Shown: one piece after another, positions 15,905-23,635 of the stretch
Position numbering within the stretch: position 1 is the first letter of the stretch
Layout: the number at the start of each line of letters is the position of its first letter
Source: Chitinophagales bacterium
GTDB taxonomy: Bacteria > Bacteroidota > Bacteroidia > Chitinophagales > Saprospiraceae
Assembly: GCA_022360175.1 (NCBI GenBank)
Contig: JAKSDI010000215.1
Coordinates: 1 to 64,000 of the forward strand
DNA: 64,000 nt
Reading direction: 5' to 3'
Translations under genes and position numbers: made by a program
Notes under the pieces: generated by a model
What the model was told of the DNA's origin: nothing
The model's input: the letters and a program-made list of their open reading frames with translations, nothing else
The model's database searches: none

Positions 15905-16925
15905 CTTTCTATTTTTAACTATATGGAGCTGTAAAAATGAAACTGTTGCCCCCCCTGTTTTAACGACAAGCGGTACTACTTTTTCATTCCTCGATAGTGC
16001 CTCAGCTGCCGTTCTTATCAGTCAGGATACAATGGAATCCTTTTTTGACGTGATAATGCCACTGGATATAACCATTCAGATGAAACTGGCGCAAGCTAGT
16101 GCTCAACGAGACAGTTTACTGCCCAGCTATAAAAACCACTTACAAAACGATGTCGATTCTTTCACTACAAAAGAAAAAAAGCTCCTTCTTCAGGCACTTC
16201 AACCAGCCCATGAGTTATTAGCATCTGTTCATGCGCCCAATATTCCAGATACTATACAGCTCATCAAAACACATGGAAGGCATTATGGCCCTACCGCTTA
16301 TTACACTCGAATGAATGCTATCATCATTCCCAAACAGGAACTTGTAAATCCTTCAATTGAAACACTTACTCGAATTATGCTGCATGAGTATTTTCATATA
16401 TACTCTCGTTATCATCCCGAAAAAAGAGACAGTTTGTATGAGTTAATAGGATTTACACCCACAGATAAACCTACGTACCTGCCCGCCCCACTCAAAGAAC
16501 GTATATTGCTAAATCCCGATGGCATCAATTGGAAATATCAAATCCAGCTCACTATCGATAGTCAAAGTTATAAAGCAGTGCCTTTGCTTGTAAGCACTAA
16601 GGACCACTTCACAGTACTAGCACCCTCTTTTTTCTCCTATCTTGACTTTCAGTTATATCCTTTAGAAGATCGAGATAGTATTTATGAGGTTCGTACAGCA
16701 GGAGATGGTGTAAAAACGACTCTCCCTCCACCAAGTGAAATAACGGATTTTTTCCGCCAGATAGGAGACAACACCAATTACATCATACATCCTGATGAAG
16801 TTTTGGCCGATAACTTTGTATTGTTATTGTTTGCACAAACAGAAAATGCCTCGTTCCAAATAAATCAGTATTCAGAACGAGGCCAGGAGATTTTATTAAA
16901 AATGAAAGATATTATTATGGAATGA
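15873..16925 (+). CDS. Lipoprotein with an HExxH zinc-protease-like motif, unknown family
   Basis: The start at 15873 gives a lipoprotein signal (FLTIWSC, lipidated Cys about residue 20) and a 350-residue protein; the longer frame from 15840 would hide it. An HExxH motif, H171-E172-YF-H175 in MLHEYFHIYSRYH, suggests a zinc metallopeptidase of the gluzincin type. A possible third ligand lies downstream (DEVLADNFVLLL, about residues 308-319). I do not recognise the family as a whole. It overlaps the S9 peptidase gene by 32 bp and ends 5 bp before the stop of the convergent gene at 16931. Protease activity is inference from the motif and the neighbour. Confidence 0.72.
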   Translation: MAKTTLALWISFLFLTIWSCKNETVAPPVLTTSGTTFSFLDSASAAVLISQDTMESFFDVIMPLDITIQMKLAQASAQRDSLLPSYKNHLQNDVDSFTTKEKKLLLQALQPAHELLASVHAPNIPDTIQLIKTHGRHYGPTAYYTRMNAIIIPKQELVNPSIETLTRIMLHEYFHIYSRYHPEKRDSLYELIGFTPTDKPTYLPAPLKERILLNPDGINWKYQIQLTIDSQSYKAVPLLVSTKDHFTVLAPSFFSYLDFQLYPLEDRDSIYEVRTAGDGVKTTLPPPSEITDFFRQIGDNTNYIIHPDEVLADNFVLLLFAQTENASFQINQYSERGQEILLKMKDIIME

Positions 16926-16930
16926 TATCA

Positions 16931-17884
16931 CTAATGTCTCTTTTTTCTGGTAGTAGTTTTCTTTACTCCTACTTTACCATTCTTAGTCTTCTTACCTGCT
17001 TTTGTGGTAGTTGTCTTTTTGGTTCCATTCGGAGTACGTGTAACCGTTGTTTTCTTTTGTCCCGCTACCGTTTTCCCATTTTTACGTTTTACAACGGTAG
17101 TTGATTTGGTTGTTTTTACTTTAGGTTGACTGCGTTTGATTGTTGTTGTGCGGGTATGTACTACTACTGAGCTTTTACGGCGTGGCTTGTATACTCTATG
17201 TGCACGTACTACTCTATGTGTAGTTACTACTCTATAGTGAGGACGATAAACTACGCAGCGATTGTAATGTACTCTCCAGGGACGCGGGCGCCACGGTTTC
17301 CACCAACGGGGGTAGGCTGCCCAATACCAAGGAGATGACCAGGCTACATAAGCTGGACGATAGACAAAACGTACGCTTGGCCACGCCCATACATTGACGA
17401 TGATTGCTCTTGTTTCAAAATTGACGGAAGGGCCACCTTTTCCACCTTGCTCTGCTTCCACATCATGAGGCTCTACGATGGTATTATCAGGGTATAAATC
17501 CTCATCTCCAATGATTTGTAGCATCGCAGTTTCTTCACCCGTTTTTTCAATCTCAATTACTGCAATATCCTGCGATTCCTTTTCACTCACCGGAACCTGT
17601 AATACGATGGCATGTACATCTCCTTCTACATAATCTACTACCCGAATATAATCTACTTCCCCATCTTCATTAAGGTCCAGATTATTGACGTTTTCATTTT
17701 CTGTATTCAAGAGTTTTTCAAAATCTTCAGGAGAGGTAGCTTTTTTAAATAAAGAGAGTGCTCCTTCCAGGCTAAAATGATCACCAGGTAAACCTGTGCT
17801 ATCGGCTTGTATATTCGCCTGGAGGCTAAAAGGTAATATAGCAATTGCCAGAATTAATAAATGGATGCGATTGATAATTTTCAT
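16931..17884 (-). CDS. Exported protein: acidic EF-hand-like N-half, Trp/Arg-rich centre, Lys/Thr-rich tail
   Basis: The 317-residue protein has a signal peptide (about 1-23), an acidic folded half (about 30-155) with an EF-hand-like loop DLNEDGEVDYI, a Trp/Tyr/Arg-rich middle (WAWPSVRF, WYWAAYPRWW) and a tail (about 225-317) of TTT/KK/VV-rich low-complexity sequence ending TTRKKRH. I recognise no enzyme domain. Similar short proteins occur in Bacteroidota as hypotheticals. The very basic tail could bind nucleic acid, peptidoglycan or LPS, but nothing here proves it. It stands 126 bp downstream of the last ATPase of the export operon and may be read through from it. Confidence 0.7.
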   Translation of the reverse strand: MKIINRIHLLILAIAILPFSLQANIQADSTGLPGDHFSLEGALSLFKKATSPEDFEKLLNTENENVNNLDLNEDGEVDYIRVVDYVEGDVHAIVLQVPVSEKESQDIAVIEIEKTGEETAMLQIIGDEDLYPDNTIVEPHDVEAEQGGKGGPSVNFETRAIIVNVWAWPSVRFVYRPAYVAWSSPWYWAAYPRWWKPWRPRPWRVHYNRCVVYRPHYRVVTTHRVVRAHRVYKPRRKSSVVVHTRTTTIKRSQPKVKTTKSTTVVKRKNGKTVAGQKKTTVTRTPNGTKKTTTTKAGKKTKNGKVGVKKTTTRKKRH

Positions 17885-18010
17885 TGTAGATTGTTTTTGG
17901 TTTGGGAATTAGAATATAGTGGCTTAGACTATATAAGGCCGAAATGGTTTAATCTACAAGTGAAATTTATCAATTGCGAGGCAAATAGGCTCTTTTAGTA
18001 ACTATATAAT

Positions 18011-18703
18011 CTACAAAGCTGAAGCTGATTCCAGATATTGATCCTCCTGAATATTCCCATCCAGCAATTCTATTTTCCGGGTGCCATAAGCTGCATTACG
18101 CTCTGAGTGGGTAACCTGTATGATTGTCACACCATCTTTATTTAATTCACGGAAAAGCTCCATAATTTGATCTCCTTGCTTGGTGTGTAGATTACCAGTA
18201 GGTTCATCAGCCAGCAATAGCCTGGGTTTGCTGATTACAGCACGAGCCACACCTACCAATTGCTGCTGCCCACCAGATAACTGATCAGGAAATAAATCTT
18301 GTTTGGCAACGATATTAAAGCGGTCTAAAATCTCAGCAACCATGCTTTTGCGTTCCTTCTTTCCGATGCCGCGATAGAGCAATGGTGTTTCGATATTCTC
18401 GTAGACTGTCAAATCGTCGATCAAGTGATAAGCCTGAAATACAAAACCCATATATGCCTTATGCAATTCACTGCGTTTTTTTTCACTTAGCTTATCTACA
18501 CGCTCTCCCAAAAATTCGTAGTTGCCTCCTGAAGGAGCTTCTAACAAGCCTAGTATATTCAACAAAGTCGATTTGCCAGCCCCACTAGGTCCCATTATGG
18601 TTACAAATTCGCCTTCTTTGATATTCAAATTAACGCGATTTAAGACCCAGGTTTTGCGTAAGCCATTGCGATAATAACGTTCTATATCTGTTAGTTGTAA
18701 CAT
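18011..18703 (-). CDS. ABC transporter ATP-binding protein (LolD/MacB type), signature and D-loop divergent
   Basis: This 230-residue ATPase has Walker A GPSGAGKST, a Q-loop FVFQAYHL, signature LSGGQQQ and Walker B LLLADEP with the catalytic Glu. It differs from its relative at 28612 in two conserved places: the residue after GGQQQ is Leu where Arg is usual, and the D-loop reads NLHT instead of NLDS. It is the last of seven genes in the export operon, 99 bp after the fourth permease; the gap consists of short repeats. It may power some of the four permeases, possibly as a weaker or asymmetric partner. Confidence 0.88.
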   Translation of the reverse strand: MLQLTDIERYYRNGLRKTWVLNRVNLNIKEGEFVTIMGPSGAGKSTLLNILGLLEAPSGGNYEFLGERVDKLSEKKRSELHKAYMGFVFQAYHLIDDLTVYENIETPLLYRGIGKKERKSMVAEILDRFNIVAKQDLFPDQLSGGQQQLVGVARAVISKPRLLLADEPTGNLHTKQGDQIMELFRELNKDGVTIIQVTHSERNAAYGTRKIELLDGNIQEDQYLESASAL

Positions 18704-18704
18704 A

Positions 18705-18775
18705 GTTTAAAGGTCTAAATGGTTTAAAGGTATAGGGGTTTAAAGGTGTAATGGTATAGGGATGTAAAGGTGTTT
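18705..18775. repeat. Degenerate tandem array of a ~12-14 bp AAAGGT unit
   Basis: The words GTTTAAAGGT, TATAGGGGTTTAAAGGTG, ATGGTATAGGG and TGTAAAGGTG follow one another with small changes across about 70 bp, immediately upstream of the ATPase start codon on the minus strand. On that strand the unit reads roughly ACCTTTAAACC. Slippage here would change the ribosome-binding region of the ATPase gene. Spacers are lacking, so it is not a CRISPR array. Confidence 0.55.
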
Positions 18776-18802
18776 GGGTGAAATAATCCGTACTATTATT
18801 TT

Positions 18803-21181
18803 TTATTCTACTTTCAAATGTTCTGCTGGATTTGCCAGTGCAACTCGGATAGCTTTAAAACCAACCGTTAATATTGCTAGTACAAGAATCCCTGATAGTA
18901 CTAGAATAAAAGGAAGCACGCCTAGTTCAATTCGGGCAGCAAAATTTTGTAGCCAGCGATTTGCCAGAAAATAGGCGATTGGGATGGCAATCAATCCAGC
19001 GATGAAAATCAACCGTAAGTGCGCATTAACCAGTAGAGCTGCTAGCTGCTGAACGGAGGCACCTAATACCTTTCGAACACTGATTTCCTTAGTACGCTGT
19101 TCTGCCATAAAAGAAGCCAGGCCAAAAAGCCCTAAAATAGCAACCAATATACTGAGCAAAGAAGTATACAAAACGGTCTTTTGCAGCTGATAATAATTAC
19201 TGTATTGCTGAGCAAAGTGTTCATCCAGAAAATGGTACTTCACTGGATGTTGTGGTTCAACCTGCTTCCAGAAACCTTCTATGGCATGAATCGAAGCAGC
19301 TATTTGCTGCCCGTCCAAACGAACTGCGACTTGCGCCAGCCAACCAATATCAGTACGCATACTCATAATAGCAGGCTGGATTTTACTATCTAATGAACGA
19401 TAATGAAAATCTTTTACCACTCCTACTATATTTCCAAATGACTCTTCCTCATAAGGGAAACGGATGCGCTTCTCCAATGGATTGTCAAGCCCAAAAGCTT
19501 CTACAAATGATTCATTAACAATAAAAGATTCTATAGAGTCTGAAGGATGCATTTTATCAAAAAAACGACCATCCGTTACTTCCAACTGAAGAACCTCATC
19601 AAAGCCTTCATCTACAAAAAACATCATAGCAGAGATATTCTCTTCCCGGCCTTCCAGTTCCATACCATAATCGGGGCTAAAATCTCCGGGTACGCCTGAT
19701 ACATTGGATACTGATTGAACTCCTGGAAGCTGAAGGATGGCATCTTTTTGCCTCGACAACCTTTCCATTCCATCCTCTGTATTGATTTCTGCCACCAATA
19801 CCTGATCTCCGTTGAAACCAAGTTCCTGATTCGTAATGTATTCCATTTGTTGCCAGATAATGACAATGAAGATCACTAGAGCAGTTGATAGTGTAAACTG
19901 AAAAACGACCAATGCTTTTCTGAATGTGCTCGTATGCTTGCCCTTATAAGACTTCCCCTGTATGGTATGTACAGGTTGCTGCCTCTCCAGAAAAATGGCT
20001 GGATATATTCCTGACAAAAAACCAGTAGCTAATGCTAATAACAACAGATAAAACGGGAAAGGAGAAGCCAATATTAACAAAAGGCTCAAATCTCTATCTA
20101 CCAGCTGATTAAAAATAGGCATCATCAATTCAGCTAATGTGGCTGCTAATATGAGAGCAATAAATGCCTGTAATAGTGATTCTGCCAAGAATTGGCTTCT
20201 TACCTGTACCCGACTAGCTCCCATTACTTTACGCATACCTACCTCTCTTGAACGTCGGCTACTACGTGCAGTAGCCAGATTGACGTAATTGATTCCTGCC
20301 AGTAGCAAAACAATTAAAGCAAGGCCTGATAGCATACGAATTTGCCGAATATCTCCTCCTCTATAAGCATTCCACTTCATTTGAGCAGAGTAAAGATGGA
20401 TATCCTGTAATGGCTGTATCTTCCATTCTGGCAATCTTTTTTCGTCTATCTTTTCACCATCATCCAGATATTCCTGCCGTACATAGGCATTGGCCATAGC
20501 CGTCATACTGGATTCAATATCTTCAGTATCGGAAGTAGCGAGTTTTCTGACATATACCAATCCTGAAGCACCTGTCCAGGAGGAAGAATGCATTGGTATA
20601 TAAGCAATCATTTGATAATCGAGATGACTTTCTCCTTCAAAAGGCTCCAATACCCCTGTCACTTTACAAAGCACTTCATCATTATACTTCAGGGTTTTGC
20701 CAATAGGGTTGGTATCACCAAACAAGCGCTCAGCGGTAGCCGTGCTTAATACAACTGAATTGAGTTGTTCGAAAGCCTGCTCACGATTACCGTATTTAAA
20801 AGCCCAACGAAATACACTGAAGAAAGCAGAATCAGCAACCGCAACATCCTGGATGTATTGAGATTGATTATCAATCACTACCAGCCCTTCTCTGGCATAT
20901 CCTATATTAGTTGCGCTTTCTATAGCATCTATTTCATTCCTCAAAGCAGGAGCCAATGGGGAAGGAATTATTAGCGATTTTGCTTTTTCCCACTGACGAT
21001 ATACCCTGCCGACTTCTTCCTTATCTGGCAATGACTGATCTACTTTTACTTCATGGTAGATATAAGCCATAATTAGTATAGCTACCATCATCCCCAATGA
21101 CAAACCGACTATATTAATCAAAGCATGTTGCTTATCCTTTAACAGGTTTCGGAACGCTATTTTTAGATAGTTGCGAATCAT
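18803..21181 (-). CDS. MacB/FtsX-type ABC transporter permease (4th of four)
   Basis: A 792-residue permease with two FtsX-type modules: one N-terminal helix (about 20-42), a periplasmic MacB core, three or more helices in the middle, a second periplasmic core and a C-terminal three-helix block. Each module has the cytoplasmic signature, here RSREVGMRKVMGAS and RTKEISVRKVLGAS, and the protein ends in ALANPAEHLKVE. Family members move lipids, peptides or drugs across or out of the inner membrane by mechanotransmission. It lies 27 bp after the third permease. With the third it shares the LDEHFAQQY segment, so these two are likely the most recent duplicates. Substrate is unknown. Confidence 0.88.
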   Translation of the reverse strand: MIRNYLKIAFRNLLKDKQHALINIVGLSLGMMVAILIMAYIYHEVKVDQSLPDKEEVGRVYRQWEKAKSLIIPSPLAPALRNEIDAIESATNIGYAREGLVVIDNQSQYIQDVAVADSAFFSVFRWAFKYGNREQAFEQLNSVVLSTATAERLFGDTNPIGKTLKYNDEVLCKVTGVLEPFEGESHLDYQMIAYIPMHSSSWTGASGLVYVRKLATSDTEDIESSMTAMANAYVRQEYLDDGEKIDEKRLPEWKIQPLQDIHLYSAQMKWNAYRGGDIRQIRMLSGLALIVLLLAGINYVNLATARSSRRSREVGMRKVMGASRVQVRSQFLAESLLQAFIALILAATLAELMMPIFNQLVDRDLSLLLILASPFPFYLLLLALATGFLSGIYPAIFLERQQPVHTIQGKSYKGKHTSTFRKALVVFQFTLSTALVIFIVIIWQQMEYITNQELGFNGDQVLVAEINTEDGMERLSRQKDAILQLPGVQSVSNVSGVPGDFSPDYGMELEGREENISAMMFFVDEGFDEVLQLEVTDGRFFDKMHPSDSIESFIVNESFVEAFGLDNPLEKRIRFPYEEESFGNIVGVVKDFHYRSLDSKIQPAIMSMRTDIGWLAQVAVRLDGQQIAASIHAIEGFWKQVEPQHPVKYHFLDEHFAQQYSNYYQLQKTVLYTSLLSILVAILGLFGLASFMAEQRTKEISVRKVLGASVQQLAALLVNAHLRLIFIAGLIAIPIAYFLANRWLQNFAARIELGVLPFILVLSGILVLAILTVGFKAIRVALANPAEHLKVE

Positions 21182-21208
21182 GATTATTTAGTTTTACGGG
21201 TGATTGCT

Positions 21209-23593
21209 TCATTCATATCGCAAAGCTTCTACAGGATTGATCCTAGCAGCTCTGTATGCTTGCCAGCAAACGGTCAATGACGTTACCAATAGTGCCAGTA
21301 ATACTGCCAGAATAAAAGGAATACCATCCAATTTCATTTGATAGGCAAAATCTTCTAACCACTTCCTTGCCAACCACCAGCCAATGGGTAATGCTATGAT
21401 AGATGCAGCCATTACAATTAGGATAAATCGCTTTAACAGCATAAATACAAGCTCCAGTTCTGAAGCTCCCAGCACCTTCCGGATGCCAATCTCTTTTATT
21501 TTCTGTTGGGATAAGAACACTGCCAAACCAAATACTCCAAGCATAGCTACTATGATAGTAAGCAAAGTACTATATCGAAGGGTTTTACTCAATTGCTGAT
21601 ATTTGACATATTGCTGAGCAAAGTGTTCATCCAGAAAATGATGTCGAAAAGGATGAGCGGGTTCTATAGCTCGCATTTGTTGAGTGATAAGAGAAGCAAT
21701 CGTTGACCAATGGGCTGCATCCACTTTTATGGCGGCATGCATTCTATTGTTTGCTCTACCAGAAAAAACCAATGGACGAATTTGATGGTCTAAACCACTG
21801 TAATGGTAATTTTTGACCACTCCAACTATCTGCCCCCAATTTTCTTCCCAGGGGAAACGGATACGCTGCCCTACGATTGGTTTTTTAAGCTCATAAGCTT
21901 CCGCGAATGCTTCATTAACCACAAAATTTAAACTAGTATCTCCTGGATGCTCATCACTGATAAAACGCCCTTCCAATACTTTCAAACCCAATACTTCATC
22001 ATAGCCAGGTGATACATTTATCATATCCGGGCTGACATATTGCCCATCAGAATGCTCGATCTCAATAGTGATATTCCCAACCCGATCTCCAGGCAGAGCA
22101 GATGCGGTTGTAATTGAATGAATACCTTCGTATTCTAACCAATCACTTTTCCTTGCTTCCAGTTTGCGCCAACTATCATCATAGTTGAGTGGTATCTGTA
22201 TAATTTGTTCACTATTAAACCCAAGATCCTGCTGAAGCATATAATTCAGCTGCCGGTACATGACTCCCATCATAATAGCAAGCACAACTACTCCTACAAA
22301 CTGAGTAGTCACCAAGACATGGCGTAGGTTATAGCCTTTCCTTTTTGTCTTATTATCCCCTTTCAGGATTAAAGAAGTTTTAAAACCAGATAAGATTAGA
22401 GCAGGATAAGTACCTGCTAATAAACCAAGGCATACGGTACCTCCCAATACAGAAAATAATAAAGGCCATTCTGGTTTTGCCATAAAAGCAAGCTCTCTAC
22501 CTGTAATTTCACTAAAAATCGGTAGTGTGATTTGTACTAAAGGTAAAGCGATCATTAGCGCTAGCAAGGATTGCAATACTGATTCTGCCAGAAACTGAAT
22601 AATAAGGTGCTTCCTTTCAGCTCCAGACACCTTTCTGATGCCAATTTCCTGCACTCTGCCAGAAGCTCTGGCAGTAGACAAATTAACGTAATTGATCCCC
22701 GCTATTAATAAAACCAGCAATGCTATAAAACCAAAGATATATACATAACGTGCACTGCCAAGCGACACTGTTATCGCATTAATTTCACCAGAATTCAGAT
22801 ATATTTGCCGAAAAGGCTGCAACCCCCAGTGAGATATCTCATCTTCCGATACTTCAAAGTTAGCTTCATTATATGCCTGCAACAAAAATGGTTTCACCAG
22901 CTGGTCAATCTTCTTCGCTACCAACTCAGGATCACTAGCTTTGGTTAATTTTGTGTAGGTCTCAAAACTGAAATTCAACCATCCGTCCATTTCATAAGGT
23001 AGGCGCATCAGTGCATCATGATGGAGATGGGATCGTCCATTTAAATTAGCGTATACCCCTGTAACGCTTAGTTGCATCTCATCATTAAAATTAATCGATG
23101 CCCCTATAGCATTAGCTGCCGTTCCAAATAAAAGTTGAGCAATGTTTTCTGATATTATAACACTTTCAGGGGAAGCAAGCGCTGTCTGTTCATCACCATA
23201 CAATAATGGTATGCTAAGTACTTCTAAAAATGTACTATCTACATACCCCAAATGTTCTACATAATGATGTGTATCACCAGCAGTGAATAATATATCCGAA
23301 TCACTGAACAGAAATGATGCGGCTTCTACCTCTGGCAATTCAGCTACTATTGTCTTGGATAAGGGGCGAGGAGTATATGCCCAGGCACCATCTGTATCTG
23401 CCCAATAACGATATATACGATAAGTACGCTCTCCTTCCGGCAACCATTGATCAACTGTTGTCTCGTGACGGATATAAAGTGTGATCAGAATGGCTACAGC
23501 CAAACCTAATGCAAGTCCTGAGATGTTAATGCTGGAAAAAAGCCTGTTTTTCCACATTGTCCTGATTGCTATATTGAGGTAATTACGCCACAT
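21209..23593 (-). CDS. MacB/FtsX-type ABC transporter permease (3rd of four)
   Basis: A 794-residue double-module permease with the same plan as its neighbours. Signatures are RVQEIGIRKVSGAE at the first module and KIKEIGIRKVLGAS at the second, and the end is ARINPVEALRYE. The N-terminal helix sits at about residues 20-42. It follows the second permease by 42 bp and precedes the fourth by 27 bp, consistent with one transcript. It is closest to the fourth permease (shared LDEHFAQQYVKYQQL-type segment). Retaining four related but clearly different copies suggests divided labour or a hetero-oligomeric complex rather than simple redundancy. Confidence 0.88.
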   Translation of the reverse strand: MWRNYLNIAIRTMWKNRLFSSINISGLALGLAVAILITLYIRHETTVDQWLPEGERTYRIYRYWADTDGAWAYTPRPLSKTIVAELPEVEAASFLFSDSDILFTAGDTHHYVEHLGYVDSTFLEVLSIPLLYGDEQTALASPESVIISENIAQLLFGTAANAIGASINFNDEMQLSVTGVYANLNGRSHLHHDALMRLPYEMDGWLNFSFETYTKLTKASDPELVAKKIDQLVKPFLLQAYNEANFEVSEDEISHWGLQPFRQIYLNSGEINAITVSLGSARYVYIFGFIALLVLLIAGINYVNLSTARASGRVQEIGIRKVSGAERKHLIIQFLAESVLQSLLALMIALPLVQITLPIFSEITGRELAFMAKPEWPLLFSVLGGTVCLGLLAGTYPALILSGFKTSLILKGDNKTKRKGYNLRHVLVTTQFVGVVVLAIMMGVMYRQLNYMLQQDLGFNSEQIIQIPLNYDDSWRKLEARKSDWLEYEGIHSITTASALPGDRVGNITIEIEHSDGQYVSPDMINVSPGYDEVLGLKVLEGRFISDEHPGDTSLNFVVNEAFAEAYELKKPIVGQRIRFPWEENWGQIVGVVKNYHYSGLDHQIRPLVFSGRANNRMHAAIKVDAAHWSTIASLITQQMRAIEPAHPFRHHFLDEHFAQQYVKYQQLSKTLRYSTLLTIIVAMLGVFGLAVFLSQQKIKEIGIRKVLGASELELVFMLLKRFILIVMAASIIALPIGWWLARKWLEDFAYQMKLDGIPFILAVLLALLVTSLTVCWQAYRAARINPVEALRYE

Positions 23594-23635
23594 ATTTTAC
23601 TCTTTTGAGGTTGAGAACTTGTAAAAAGCACTGAA

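Noticed and set aside
18705..18775. CRISPR array
   Set aside because: The units are about 12 bp, degenerate and without spacers, and there are no cas genes.
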